A stretch of 64,000 nucleotides of DNA from Candidatus Aenigmatarchaeota archaeon (GTDB lineage Archaea; Aenigmatarchaeota; Aenigmatarchaeia; CG10238-14; SCSR01): positions 93,871-157,870 of the forward strand of contig JAHLMT010000002.1 in assembly GCA_018920185.1 (NCBI GenBank), given 5' to 3'. The notes under the pieces are model-generated. The model was not told where the DNA came from, did not search any database, and saw only the letters and a program-made list of their open reading frames with translations. Positions 32,879-41,305 of the stretch are shown piece by piece. Within the stretch, counting starts at the first letter, position 1. Every line of letters begins with the position of its first letter. A program made the translations under genes and the position numbers.

Positions 32879-33308
32879 GGTGGCTCCTCATATTGCTAAA
32901 ATCTTGTGTTCTTATCACCCTTGCAGTTCCGTCAGAATCAAGAATTTCTATTATCATTTTTTCTGGACCATACATATGTATGCAAGGCTGTACAGCCATA
33001 TTGTGACGATAACGAAAATTTAACACACCATATTCAGCTGTCTTTATACCACCATCACATTCGGTAATTGGTGAGCCCACGCAATTTCTATCATACACAC
33101 TTATGCCTTCTATTCTTCCTGGTTTGACTTTTACATTTGTTATCTTACCTTCGAACACATTAAGATCTGATGGAATATCGTAACTTGTATACCCAGTTTT
33201 AGGTGCATATAGTTTGTAACCAAAGACTGTCATTAACCCTAGTAATAGAGTTATGATTGCTATACTTAATACCCAACCGCTAACTTTTATTTTAATCAAT
33301 TTTATCAA
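32871..33308 (-). CDS. Membrane-anchored outer protein with paired cysteines
   Basis: A 145-residue protein: a signal anchor (VLSIAIITLLLGLMTVFGY), then an outer domain with DRNCVGSPITECDGG, AVQPCIHMYG and a Met/His tail RSHHG. The strand-rich body and FRYRHNMAVQPCI segment recall small copper-associated outer proteins, but I do not know the family. It is the first gene of the minus-strand operon running to 30578, with a TATA-like TTTATAAGATA and a 14-bp palindrome just upstream. Confidence 0.68.
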   Translation of the reverse strand: MIKLIKIKVSGWVLSIAIITLLLGLMTVFGYKLYAPKTGYTSYDIPSDLNVFEGKITNVKVKPGRIEGISVYDRNCVGSPITECDGGIKTAEYGVLNFRYRHNMAVQPCIHMYGPEKMIIEILDSDGTARVIRTQDFSNMRSHHG

Positions 33309-33344
33309 AAATTAACTCAAGGAAATATCTTATAAACATTAAAG

Positions 33345-33358
33345 TGAAACTAGTTTCA
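33345..33358. promoter_or_regulatory. Palindrome TGAAACTAGTTTCA, site 1
   Basis: A perfect 14-bp palindrome directly upstream of the TATA-like TTTATAAG of the operon starting at 33308. The same 14 bp recur at 33821. The likely binder is the membrane winged-helix protein encoded between the two sites. Confidence 0.7.
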
Positions 33359-33835
33359 TTCAGTTTTTAGCAGCACCAGATTACTCATTCCGCGTCTTCT
33401 TCGCTCAACTAATCCTTTAGTTTCTAACCTGTCTAATATCCTGCTTACTTTTACTTTTGAGAATCCGCTTACATTAATCAAATCATTCTGAAATGCAGAA
33501 CCGTCATTTTTAGTCAACTCGTTGAATATCTTCTTTTCATCCTCGGACAAATCTTTAATAATTTTATTTAACTTTGCTTTAGAAATTGTTTGTGTTCTCT
33601 CTCCTTTAGGTTGGTTAAGAGCCAGATAACTTCCTATACCAGCAGATACTATTAGAATACCAAATCCCGCATAAGCTTGCACAGGTATATGATTGACTAA
33701 AGTACAAGATGGTGACCCACATAACGCATGTTCCATACGTGCATACCCAAGGGAAATGGTTAACAAAATGACAAACATTATAATGGATATACCAATTATT
33801 GACATACCAAGATAGTTTGTTGAAACTAGTTTCAT
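33356..33835 (-). CDS. Membrane-bound winged-helix regulator
   Basis: A 159-residue protein with two N-terminal membrane helices (GMSIIGISIIMFVILLTISLG and YAGFGILIVSAGIGSYLAL). The short outer loop between them holds HALCGSPSCTLVNH, two Cys and two His that could sense metal. A cytoplasmic MarR-like winged helix follows: GSAFQNDLINVSGFSKVKVSRIL then GLVERRRRGMSN. I use the ATG at 33835, about 28 nt after a TATA-like CTTAAATAC; the TTG at 33844 is weaker. Site 2 of the palindrome covers its first codons, which suggests self-repression, and site 1 lies before the downstream operon. Confidence 0.82.
   Translation of the reverse strand: MKLVSTNYLGMSIIGISIIMFVILLTISLGYARMEHALCGSPSCTLVNHIPVQAYAGFGILIVSAGIGSYLALNQPKGERTQTISKAKLNKIIKDLSEDEKKIFNELTKNDGSAFQNDLINVSGFSKVKVSRILDRLETKGLVERRRRGMSNLVLLKTE
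33821..33834. promoter_or_regulatory. Palindrome TGAAACTAGTTTCA, site 2
   Basis: Identical to site 1. It overlaps the start codon and codons 2-5 of the regulator gene, at or just after the expected transcription start. A repressor bound here would block its own gene. Confidence 0.68.
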
Positions 33836-33860
33836 ATACGACAATTCAAATTTTGAGTAT

Positions 33861-35981
33861 TTAAGTGTTAGCTATTGGCGGTTTGTATCTATTTAGAAGC
33901 ATAGCATTTCCTACTACAGAAATTGAGCTAGTAGCCATAGCCATAGCGGCATAAATAGGATTCAACAAAATACCAAAGAAGGGATATAGTAATCCTGCAG
34001 CTACTGGAATCAATGCCACATTGTAAAAGAATGCCCAGAAAAGATTCTGTTTCATCTTGTTCACAGTTGCTTTGCTCAAATCAATCGCAGTTACAACATC
34101 ACGCAAATCATTCTTAATCAGCACTATCCCGCCAGTTTCTTTTGCAATATCTGTTCCTGCACCTATAGCGATACCAACATCGGCTTGTGCCAACATAGGT
34201 GCGTCATTAATACCGTCACCACATGCTGCAACAATTTCTCCTCTTTCCTGTAATTCTTTCACTTTCTTTGCTTTGTCCTGAGGTAGTACCTGTGCCATTA
34301 TCTTATCTTCATCAATTCCAATTTGCGATGCAATTGCTTTAGCAGTTCTCTCGTTATCACCAGTAATCATCCAGACTTCTTTGCCCATTCTCTTTAATTC
34401 TTTAACAGCTTCTTTTGAAAATTCTTTTAATGTGTCAGCAATTGCAATCAATCCAACAACTTTTTTATTGTAAACAACTATCACAACAGTTTTACCCTCG
34501 CTTTCTAGTTTTTGAATTTGTTCTTCAAGATTTTCTGTTTGTATGTTGTTGTCTTTCATGAGTATTCTGTTCCCAACTAAGACAGTTCTATTCTGATAAG
34601 TTGCTTTAATTCCTTTTCCGGCAACAGTTTCGTACGATTTCCCTTCACGCAATGTTAGTTTCATTTCCCTAGCTTTTTTAATTATAGCCTGTCCTAACGG
34701 GTGTTCCGACCCTTTTTCAGCTAGTGCAGCCAACTCAAGTACATCCTTTTCTGTAGAACCTATTGGAATAACATCAGTAACAGAAGGTTCCCCTTTTGTC
34801 AATGTTCCGGTCTTGTCAAAAATAATCGATGTTATCTTATGTGTTTTCTCTAAATACTCACCGCTTTTAATTAAAATTCCATTCTGCGCACCTTTACCTG
34901 CGCCAATCATTATTGCAGACGGTGTAGCGATTCCTAAAGCACATGGACACGCAATTATTAGAACAGAAATCAAGATTGTCAATGCCAACGGGAATGATAA
35001 TCCACCCACAAAATACCATAGGATAAATGAACCTATAGCAATCAATATAACAACAGGAACAAAATAAGCTGATACCAAATCAGCCATCCTTTGCATGGGT
35101 GCTCTACTAGCTATCGCTTCCTGTACCATTTTAACTATTTGTGATAATGTCATCTCAGCTCCAACTCTCGTCGCTTTTACTTTCAACAAACCACTTTTGT
35201 TAATCGTCGCGCCGATAACCTCGTCACCAACCTTCTTACCAACAGGTATTGACTCACCTGTAATCATTGATTCATCAATCGAAGAATGACCTTCTACAAT
35301 AACTCCATCAACAGCTATCTTTTCACCTGGTTTCACAATGAAAATATCACCAACTTTAACTTGTTCAATAGGAATTTGCTGTTCTTTTCCGTCTCTGATA
35401 ACAGTTGCTAACTTTGGTTGTAAGTCAATCAGTTTTCTGATAGCTTGCGATGCCCTTCCCTTTACCAAATGTTCAAAATATTTTCCAAGTAGAATGAAAC
35501 CAATAATCAAACCAGATTCTGTAAAATATACTTCTGGTCCGCCAGTTGTAACTTTTGGAAATATCTGTGGCCATAGAATTCCTTGGAATGTGTAAATAGT
35601 ACTGTAAATCCATGCGGCTGATGTACCGATGGCGATTAAACTATCCATGTTAGCTTGCTTAGCTTTTATTGCATCAAGAGTTCCTCTGTAAAACCTCCAC
35701 CCGCCAATAAACTGCACAGGAGTTGCTAAGAAAAATAGCCAAATGTAGTTAGGTATGTCAAACCATGAAATTTTGTAGATATATTCAAATATTGCTGTAA
35801 GTGCTCCCAAACTCAGGCTGAATATTGTGATGTATTTAAGTTTTTTAATTTCTTTTTGTGGTTTTAGGAAAGTATCCAGACAATTGTTGCTACAGAAATA
35901 ATATTTCATTCCATCTTGTTCAGCTTTAAATGGAGTCTTATTTTCATCAACATACATCCCACAGACAATATCTTTTGCCAC
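33861..35981 (-). CDS. copA: Copper-type P1B ATPase with N-terminal YHS/TRASH-like domain
   Basis: A 706-residue heavy-metal pump. The N-terminus has a YHS-type metal module [16 protein letters not shown]...[12 protein letters not shown] instead of the usual CxxC heavy-metal domain. Then come eight helices, the actuator motif TGES, the membrane metal site CPC in [19 protein letters not shown], the phosphorylation site DKTGTL, the HP motif SEHPLG, and [11 protein letters not shown] and the HP locus mark a Cu(I)-type exporter. I choose the GTG at 35981 (an AGGAG precedes it by about 8 nt) over the ATG at 36014. Confidence 0.93.
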   Translation of the reverse strand: MAKDIVCGMYVDENKTPFKAEQDGMKYYFCSNNCLDTFLKPQKEIKKLKYITIFSLSLGALTAIFEYIYKISWFDIPNYIWLFFLATPVQFIGGWRFYRGTLDAIKAKQANMDSLIAIGTSAAWIYSTIYTFQGILWPQIFPKVTTGGPEVYFTESGLIIGFILLGKYFEHLVKGRASQAIRKLIDLQPKLATVIRDGKEQQIPIEQVKVGDIFIVKPGEKIAVDGVIVEGHSSIDESMITGESIPVGKKVGDEVIGATINKSGLLKVKATRVGAEMTLSQIVKMVQEAIASRAPMQRMADLVSAYFVPVVILIAIGSFILWYFVGGLSFPLALTILISVLIIACPCALGIATPSAIMIGAGKGAQNGILIKSGEYLEKTHKITSIIFDKTGTLTKGEPSVTDVIPIGSTEKDVLELAALAEKGSEHPLGQAIIKKAREMKLTLREGKSYETVAGKGIKATYQNRTVLVGNRILMKDNNIQTENLEEQIQKLESEGKTVVIVVYNKKVVGLIAIADTLKEFSKEAVKELKRMGKEVWMITGDNERTAKAIASQIGIDEDKIMAQVLPQDKAKKVKELQERGEIVAACGDGINDAPMLAQADVGIAIGAGTDIAKETGGIVLIKNDLRDVVTAIDLSKATVNKMKQNLFWAFFYNVALIPVAAGLLYPFFGILLNPIYAAMAMATSSISVVGNAMLLNRYKPPIANT

Positions 35982-36037
35982 AGACTCTCTCCTCTTACAA
36001 TTTAACATTCGCAACGGTAAATAAAAATAGGTAATTA

Positions 36038-36544
36038 CTATCTCAAGCTAGCAAACTTGATTATTATTTCATCACCATCTTTTATAGTATACTTTTCAAA
36101 TTCCTCGTTCTCTTTACCATTAACAAACATTCTCAAACTACCGTTACAATAATCAAAAATACATTCACTATCAAATCTCTTACCCCAGACATCATTAATA
36201 AAATATCCGATTGTTAATGTCTCTGGTTTTGCAGAAGGATTTAGATTTTCGATATGCAATTTACCTGTTGAATCATGCGTGTGGATAGGTGACATGTGCA
36301 TACCACTTATATGATTGTCAATATTATTACCTGTAGTTATCCCCACACCAGCAGGTATCGGAATTTGTTTGCCATCAATTAGAATTGTCAATTTTGCATG
36401 CCAATGTATATTCTTTGTAAGTAAACTTACATTACCAGTTCTAGAAACAGCAAACAAAGAGTATAAACCGAGTATCAAGCCAATAGCACCAATTATTGTT
36501 ACAAAAGTCAGTATCAAAGTTTCATTTCTTTTAGACCCGATCAT
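36038..36544 (-). CDS. Membrane-anchored His-rich protein (HWH / HTHD domain)
   Basis: A 168-residue protein with one N-terminal helix ([21 protein letters not shown]) and an outer domain. [21 protein letters not shown] and [17 protein letters not shown] put many histidines on neighbouring strands, as in a metal site; CIFDYCNG near the end is a possible disulfide or redox pair. Similar domains are widespread but unnamed. It overlaps the tandem thioredoxin gene by 4 bp. A diverged relative of this domain follows the zinc finger in the gene at 39058. Confidence 0.72.
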   Translation of the reverse strand: MIGSKRNETLILTFVTIIGAIGLILGLYSLFAVSRTGNVSLLTKNIHWHAKLTILIDGKQIPIPAGVGITTGNNIDNHISGMHMSPIHTHDSTGKLHIENLNPSAKPETLTIGYFINDVWGKRFDSECIFDYCNGSLRMFVNGKENEEFEKYTIKDGDEIIIKFASLR

Positions 36545-37335
36545 GTTACATTGACTACCTTATTCTGGGTTAAATCCTTATAGGTTCCCATTTGTTCTGT
36601 TGCTCTAAACACGTACCAGCCGTCGCTTTCAACTGTGCCCACTTGATTCCATATCCGAGTTAAAGCTGGATATACCGAAATATCTGGTGAAAGAATTATA
36701 GTAGGAACTTTTGTTATATTATACTTCTTCAATAAATCCTTTCCATTAGAGGAGGATATATCGTAAGTTAACGATTTGTCTATATAGACCCCAAATCTCG
36801 GAAGTATTTGCATATGATTTTCGACGTTATAACATTCTGTGCAGGAATTGTCTGTTATCTTGATTACTTGAACTAGCCCAACAACATTTTTTGTCTCCAG
36901 ACTATAATATGGTGGATACCCACTCACAATTACAACATTTCCAACAAATTCAGCGCCTATATTGTTCCATAAAGGTATCACATCATCCTGAAGTGTTTCA
37001 CCTGTAATTACTAAAGCTGGCAGAACTTTGATATTATTCTTTGATATAAGCTGTTGTGCTTCCTTATTTCCGTATGTGAGATTCTTTTCTGTGAGTACTT
37101 TCACATTTGTTTGTCTTTTAATAAACGATACAATATTGTTCATATCAAAGCAATTATCACAATCAGTAGTAATTAGAGTCAGATGTAAGTTTGCTGGTCT
37201 TTCCTTTTCAGATTTCAGAGGAGAAATAATTTTACTGGTAATAAATATATTCACACCATACAAAACAATCAGAGCTACTATTAGCCCTAAAAATACATTC
37301 CTGTATAATCTGTTTTCATCTCTAAGTCTTCTCAA
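36541..37335 (-). CDS. Anchored protein with two thioredoxin folds
   Basis: A 264-residue protein: a membrane anchor (FLGLIVALIVLYGVNIF), then two thioredoxin-like halves. The first has TTDCDNCFDMNNI with a CDNC pair and KVLPALVITG; the second has TDNSCTECYNVENH with CTEC and KVPTIILSPD. Each half therefore has an active-site CxxC and a cis-proline loop. Two redox domains in series on the outer face could relay electrons or act as a disulfide isomerase. It is coupled to the HWH gene by a 4-bp overlap. Confidence 0.8.
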   Translation of the reverse strand: MRRLRDENRLYRNVFLGLIVALIVLYGVNIFITSKIISPLKSEKERPANLHLTLITTDCDNCFDMNNIVSFIKRQTNVKVLTEKNLTYGNKEAQQLISKNNIKVLPALVITGETLQDDVIPLWNNIGAEFVGNVVIVSGYPPYYSLETKNVVGLVQVIKITDNSCTECYNVENHMQILPRFGVYIDKSLTYDISSSNGKDLLKKYNITKVPTIILSPDISVYPALTRIWNQVGTVESDGWYVFRATEQMGTYKDLTQNKVVNVT

Positions 37336-37363
37336 CTAATCTTCCTCATTAAAATTAAAGAAA

Positions 37364-37555
37364 TTATCCGCATCCACCAACTTGTGATGCCTGTGATAGT
37401 TGAGATAATACACTTGACCCAGTACTTTTCACAGTTGTTGTCGTCGTGACACCGCTGGATATAGCATGTGAGATTGTGACTAGTTGAAATGCTTGTATTC
37501 CAGCCATCAGTACTAACACACCCATTAGCGCAAGCAACACAACATTTGTATTCAT
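37364..37555 (-). CDS. 63-aa exported peptide ending GGCG
   Basis: A 63-residue protein with one N-terminal helix (VVLLALMGVLVLMAGIQAF), a Ser/Thr-rich outer stretch, and the end SQVGGCG. The cysteine second from the C-terminus is the only one. A very strong ribosome site (AAAAGGAGGT, 5 nt before ATG) and a TATA-like element show that it is probably abundant. It might be a thiol substrate, a lipid- or metal-linked peptide, or a partner of the neighbouring redox proteins. No family recognised. Confidence 0.68.
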   Translation of the reverse strand: MNTNVVLLALMGVLVLMAGIQAFQLVTISHAISSGVTTTTTVKSTGSSVLSQLSQASQVGGCG

Positions 37556-37616
37556 TTTTAACCTCCTTTTAATTTATTTATACTTACTTTAATAAATGTC
37601 CTTTACCCCCATATTC

Positions 37617-39020
37617 TCACAATCCTAAATTCTGCAAGTACTGCTTAACTGCATATGAACCCGATATGGATGAATATTGCTTTCCTGCAATAAGCTCTCT
37701 GTCAACATCATTCCAATCTTTGTTTTCTACCAATTTAAAGTATAATGCATCTTGGATGTATGTGGCAGGGAACCAGTACGAGTTGAATTTAACAAATGCG
37801 TCAAATATTTGTTTCTTGTTATATCCTTGTGATGCCATCAACTCAATTAATCCTAGAGCAGCAAATCCGTGAGAACAATCAGGATGACCTGTAGGATTTC
37901 CACAACATGGTCTGTAAGAATTTAATGCAACATACTTTGCAATTTCCTGTTGTTCTGGTGTCAGTTCAATCAACTTAACATCTCCATAGCCAGCTCTACC
38001 AACTCCAATATCATAATTTTGAAAATACTGAGCGAACGGACTATCATGCAGAATTGGATTATCATTATGTTTCGCCAACGTCCATAAAATATACATCATG
38101 AATACCGCATTCTTAGAGTTGATTGTTAATTTTTCATTCGAGTACTCAGATGTGAGCAATTTCTTTTGCTCTTCAGTTAGTGGTTGTCCGTATCTTTTCG
38201 TCATTATATTGTTTAATTTATCAATATCCAGCACACCGGCTTTAACCATCTTGCTTATAGAATCTTTCCATGTCACATCGATAGTAAATCCTTCTTCCGG
38301 TAGAACTTGAGAAATTATTTTTTCTAAGTCTAAATTATTTTTATGTTCATCTGTAGCAACTGTAGCTCCTGTAATTCCTGTGGCAGCAAATACAAATGGC
38401 AAAATTTGATAACCAAGAGCAAGAATTGCTAAAATCAGAAAACCAAAGAAAACAAAATTTTGTATTGGAGTTAATGTTCCACCGAATATGCTAGTTTCAA
38501 CTTTTCTTTCTTTCGCAGGTTCAGTTGTACATGCTAGACAAATATTTTCATAAGAATATTTAACAGTTACTACTAAGCCTAACGTCAATAAAATTAATCC
38601 AGCAATCTGTATCCAAAATAAATAAGGAATCAAGGAAACCAAAGGAACTGTTATAAAATTACCGAATACAAGAAAGTTCACACCTAAGCATACAGGACAA
38701 ATTGCACCAAACAATCCAGTAGATACACCAAAGAAAGCTAGACCTCTTGTAAGAGCTTTCTTTTGGATAGAATATTTCGTCAATGTCACGATTAACGCAG
38801 ATAAAATTGAAGAAGAGAATATGTAGAAATAATCAAATGCATCAGGCTTAACATCCTTAAAAAATCCTATCTCTAGAATCGGGACTGTGAAAACACCATA
38901 AAAGAACAGATACAAAAGACTGAATGTTATTAACGAAGTTATAAAGAATATCAAATTTCTTCGAGCCACAACGGTAAAGGTATTTGAAATCACCTTTTTG
39001 ATATTAGATTCCATTTTCAT
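37617..39020 (-). CDS. Large membrane protein with CPVCLG and CCGNPTGHPDCSHG motifs
   Basis: A 467-residue protein. The first ~215 residues have about seven helices with FGAICPVCLGVNFLVFG and NICLACTTEP, two CxxC pairs near the membrane, a layout reminiscent of VKOR or thiol-oxidase proteins. The outer C-terminal part has YRPCCGNPTGHPDCSHGFAALGLIELMASQG, probably a metal or disulfide site, then an aromatic-rich region. The domain order is conserved enough to look like a real family but I know no function. It is the first gene of the operon that includes the GGCG peptide and the tandem thioredoxin. Confidence 0.72.
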   Translation of the reverse strand: MKMESNIKKVISNTFTVVARRNLIFFITSLITFSLLYLFFYGVFTVPILEIGFFKDVKPDAFDYFYIFSSSILSALIVTLTKYSIQKKALTRGLAFFGVSTGLFGAICPVCLGVNFLVFGNFITVPLVSLIPYLFWIQIAGLILLTLGLVVTVKYSYENICLACTTEPAKERKVETSIFGGTLTPIQNFVFFGFLILAILALGYQILPFVFAATGITGATVATDEHKNNLDLEKIISQVLPEEGFTIDVTWKDSISKMVKAGVLDIDKLNNIMTKRYGQPLTEEQKKLLTSEYSNEKLTINSKNAVFMMYILWTLAKHNDNPILHDSPFAQYFQNYDIGVGRAGYGDVKLIELTPEQQEIAKYVALNSYRPCCGNPTGHPDCSHGFAALGLIELMASQGYNKKQIFDAFVKFNSYWFPATYIQDALYFKLVENKDWNDVDRELIAGKQYSSISGSYAVKQYLQNLGL

Positions 39021-39057
39021 GATATCCTAAATCTATTTGTTATTTATTAATTATTTT

Positions 39058-39729
39058 CTATCTTCTTAAAACCATACTTCTACCAGAGTTATCCTTTGCG
39101 AAATCTGTGACATTATTCTGTTGTAGTTGGATTTCTTCATCAGTTTCATTACCATAGGTGATCAATATTTTGTCCAAATCTTTAAAAACGTATTTCTCAT
39201 ATTCAAAATTCTGCTCCCAAGTACCATTCACATGTTTAACAAACATTTTCAAAGTATTAACACCATCGTTACAGTATTTGTTGTCCTTATTAATTTCAAA
39301 ACATTTTGAAGTAAGTTTCATCCCTAAGCTGTTGAAGAACATCTTTAACGGAACATTTGTTGCATGCATATGAATCACACTTCCGGCTCCAGGTCCTGCC
39401 TCAACATGTATATAAGGACTCGCTACATAGTATTGTTCTGGTAATGGTGTGATCTTTTTACCATTCAAGAATATTGCAAAGTCCGCGTGTATATGTGTTG
39501 AACCCAAGGTTCCTATGCTTTCTGTTGTCAGAGCCCAGTAAATTGCATACCCTATTAAACCAAAGATTACGATTGGAATAACTATTGCAAAAAGTTTACC
39601 TTTTGATATTTTCTTCTTTTCAACTTGACTAACAGCAGAGGCTTGTTTATGTGCATCATTCTTGTGTTGCTTCAACGCTTCATTAGTTTTGAACTTCCTG
39701 TTGCAGATGTCACAAGAAACCTTTTCCAT
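39058..39729 (-). CDS. C2H2 zinc finger - TM - outer His/Cys domain fusion
   Basis: A 223-residue protein. Residues 1-29 are the same C2H2 finger as in the gene at 27910 (CDICNRKFKTNEALKQHKNDAH). After a basic linker and one transmembrane helix (FAIVIPIVIFGLIGYAIYW), the outer part THIHADFAIFLNGKKITPLP and VIHMHATNVPLK is a distant relative of the HWH/HTHD domain at 36038. SKCFEINKDNKYCND may form a disulfide. The finger is thus attached to two different exported domains in this genome. Whether it binds DNA, RNA or protein is unknown. Confidence 0.8.
   Translation of the reverse strand: MEKVSCDICNRKFKTNEALKQHKNDAHKQASAVSQVEKKKISKGKLFAIVIPIVIFGLIGYAIYWALTTESIGTLGSTHIHADFAIFLNGKKITPLPEQYYVASPYIHVEAGPGAGSVIHMHATNVPLKMFFNSLGMKLTSKCFEINKDNKYCNDGVNTLKMFVKHVNGTWEQNFEYEKYVFKDLDKILITYGNETDEEIQLQQNNVTDFAKDNSGRSMVLRR
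39646..39729 (-). repeat. 84-bp zinc-finger module, copy 2
   Basis: Second copy of the finger-coding segment; 6 differences in 84 bp from 28336-28419 and no gaps. The match stops at both ends of the finger. Confidence 0.85.
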
Positions 39730-39779
39730 AACAATTCTATTAACAATTAATATTTAAATTATAAGCTAGTTCTTTAATT

Positions 39780-39993
39780 TGATCTGGTAGATTAGGGGGA
39801 AATCCCGAGCTTGAGAACGATTTTATTACTAATCTGCAAAGCAAACAATTATTTTTTCTTCATATAAATCTTGAAAGTATTTACCGTCTCAGATGAATAT
39901 TCACGAGAACGCAGAGTGCTATAGAAGACAACAACCTCCTGTCAGGTTCGATTCATCTAATGGAAGCTGTGGTTATCTAGCCCCACAGAGAAG
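39780..39993. other. Intergenic region with several possible RNA hairpins
   Basis: Four inverted repeats lie within ~230 bp: AGATTAG/CTAATCT, AGATGAAT/ATTCATCT, CTGTGG/CCACAG and ACCGA/TCGGT. Base composition is less A+T-rich than most gaps here. It may be a structured leader of the 39058 gene (minus strand) or a separate RNA. No known RNA family fits what I see. Confidence 0.35.
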
Positions 39994-40740
39994 TCACCGA
40001 ATTTCGGTTAAATAAGAATCTATTACTTGTTTAAATACAGAATATGGTTGTGCACCTACAATTGAGGTATATCCGTCTTTTGAATTTCCTATAAAAAAGG
40101 TAGGCGTACCACTCACACCAACCGCTACCCCATCTTGAAAGTCTTTCTGAACCTCTTGTGCATATTTACCAGAGTCAAGACACTGGTTAAACTTCTGCAT
40201 GTTTAATCCTAATTCAGAAGCCCATTTCTTCAAATCATCGTTAGAGAATTGGACAGTTCCTTGCCCTTGTTTATTCTGTTCGTCAAATATCTTATTATGC
40301 ATTTCCCAGAACTTTCCTTGTTCATCGGCGCATTCGGCTGCTTGTGCTGCAGGCGTAGCTCCAGGATGTATAGAATCTAAAGGAAAGTCACGATAAACAA
40401 AATAGACCTTACCTGTTTTAATATATTCCTCTTCCAATTGCGGTAACGTCTGCGTGTAAAATCTTCTACAAAACGGACATTGAAAATCAGAAAATTCAAT
40501 TACAATCACATTAGCATTTTTATCTCCTTTACCAGGATCATCATCAACTGATACCTGAACTTTGGGGGGTTGTTGTTGCTGTGTAGGTTGAGGCTGGGTT
40601 TGTGTAGTTTCCACAGTTTGTCCTGTGAATGACGAAACTCCAAAAACATTACCTAACAAATATCCAATTCCCAAAGCTAGTACAAGTAGAACTATCATCG
40701 ATTTTGACAATTCGAAACTTACTTTAATCTTGTCACCCAT
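39994..40740 (-). CDS. DsbA-like thioredoxin-fold protein, membrane anchored
   Basis: A 248-residue protein with one N-terminal helix (IVLLVLALGIGYLLG), a Gln/Pro/Thr-rich linker, and a DsbA-type domain. The active site is CPFC in FSDFQCPFCRRFY, HPGATPAAQAAECA is the helical insert region, and GVSGTPTFFIG carries the cis-proline. It should oxidise or isomerise disulfides of exported proteins and be recycled by the VKOR-type enzyme at 25308. The single-gene unit ends the redox/metal region. Confidence 0.9.
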   Translation of the reverse strand: MGDKIKVSFELSKSMIVLLVLALGIGYLLGNVFGVSSFTGQTVETTQTQPQPTQQQQPPKVQVSVDDDPGKGDKNANVIVIEFSDFQCPFCRRFYTQTLPQLEEEYIKTGKVYFVYRDFPLDSIHPGATPAAQAAECADEQGKFWEMHNKIFDEQNKQGQGTVQFSNDDLKKWASELGLNMQKFNQCLDSGKYAQEVQKDFQDGVAVGVSGTPTFFIGNSKDGYTSIVGAQPYSVFKQVIDSYLTEIR

Positions 40741-40774
40741 AACTAATTAATAAAATTTGATTTAAATAATTAAC

Positions 40775-41230
40775 ATGAAAATAAAAGGTTGGAAAGAACC
40801 AAAGAAAACTCCTAAAACAACTATCGATGTGATAATTGAAAAAGGAAATAAAATCGTTTTAGTAAAAAGAGAGATAGAGCCATTCAAAGGTAAATTAGAA
40901 CTTCCCGGTGGACATGTTGAATACGGTGAGACTGTTGAAACAGCTGCGATTAGGGAAGCAAAAGAAGAAACAGGACTAAAAGTTAGACTAAAAGAAATTC
41001 TTGGTGTTTATTCTGATGTAAATAGAGATCCAAGGTTCCATACTATTACTACAACATTTATAGCTGAACCAATTTCAGGAAAATTAAAAGCTAGTTACGA
41101 AGGTAAGCCAAAATGGTTTAGTTTGAACGAAATAGATTTTAAAAATTTAGGGTTCGACCATGCAAAAATTTTGAAGGATTATCTGAAATGGAAAAAGAAG
41201 AGAGGAACCTATTGGTCAACTAAAAGATGA
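40775..41230 (+). CDS. Nudix hydrolase
   Basis: A 151-residue Nudix protein. The box GGHVEYGETVETAAIREAKEETGL matches GX5EX7REUXEEXGU. It follows the pattern of ADP-ribose pyrophosphatase and MutT-like enzymes that remove oxidised or unwanted nucleoside diphosphate derivatives. Substrate cannot be set from sequence. The start at 40775 is close to the DsbA-like gene's divergent start, with about 34 bp between. A basic tail (KWKKKRGTYWSTKR) ends the protein. Confidence 0.93.
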   Translation: MKIKGWKEPKKTPKTTIDVIIEKGNKIVLVKREIEPFKGKLELPGGHVEYGETVETAAIREAKEETGLKVRLKEILGVYSDVNRDPRFHTITTTFIAEPISGKLKASYEGKPKWFSLNEIDFKNLGFDHAKILKDYLKWKKKRGTYWSTKR

Positions 41231-41232
41231 TA

Positions 41233-41272
41233 TCCCATATGGGACATCATAGTTATAGTGTCATACGTATGA
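41233..41272. repeat. Two 12-bp palindromes between convergent genes
   Basis: TCCCATATGGGA (41233-41244) and TCATACGTATGA (41261-41272) are each perfect and have centres 28 bp apart. They sit between the convergent Nudix and kinase genes. The second shares its ATACGTAT core with the palindrome at 11883. Confidence 0.6.
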
Positions 41273-41305
41273 TAGAGTATTCCAGGAATAATCCATCTTA
41301 CCGCT

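Noticed and set aside
39935-39960. GGTTCGATTC looks like a tRNA T-loop
   Set aside because: The flanking bases do not form a T stem and no acceptor or anticodon arm can be drawn.
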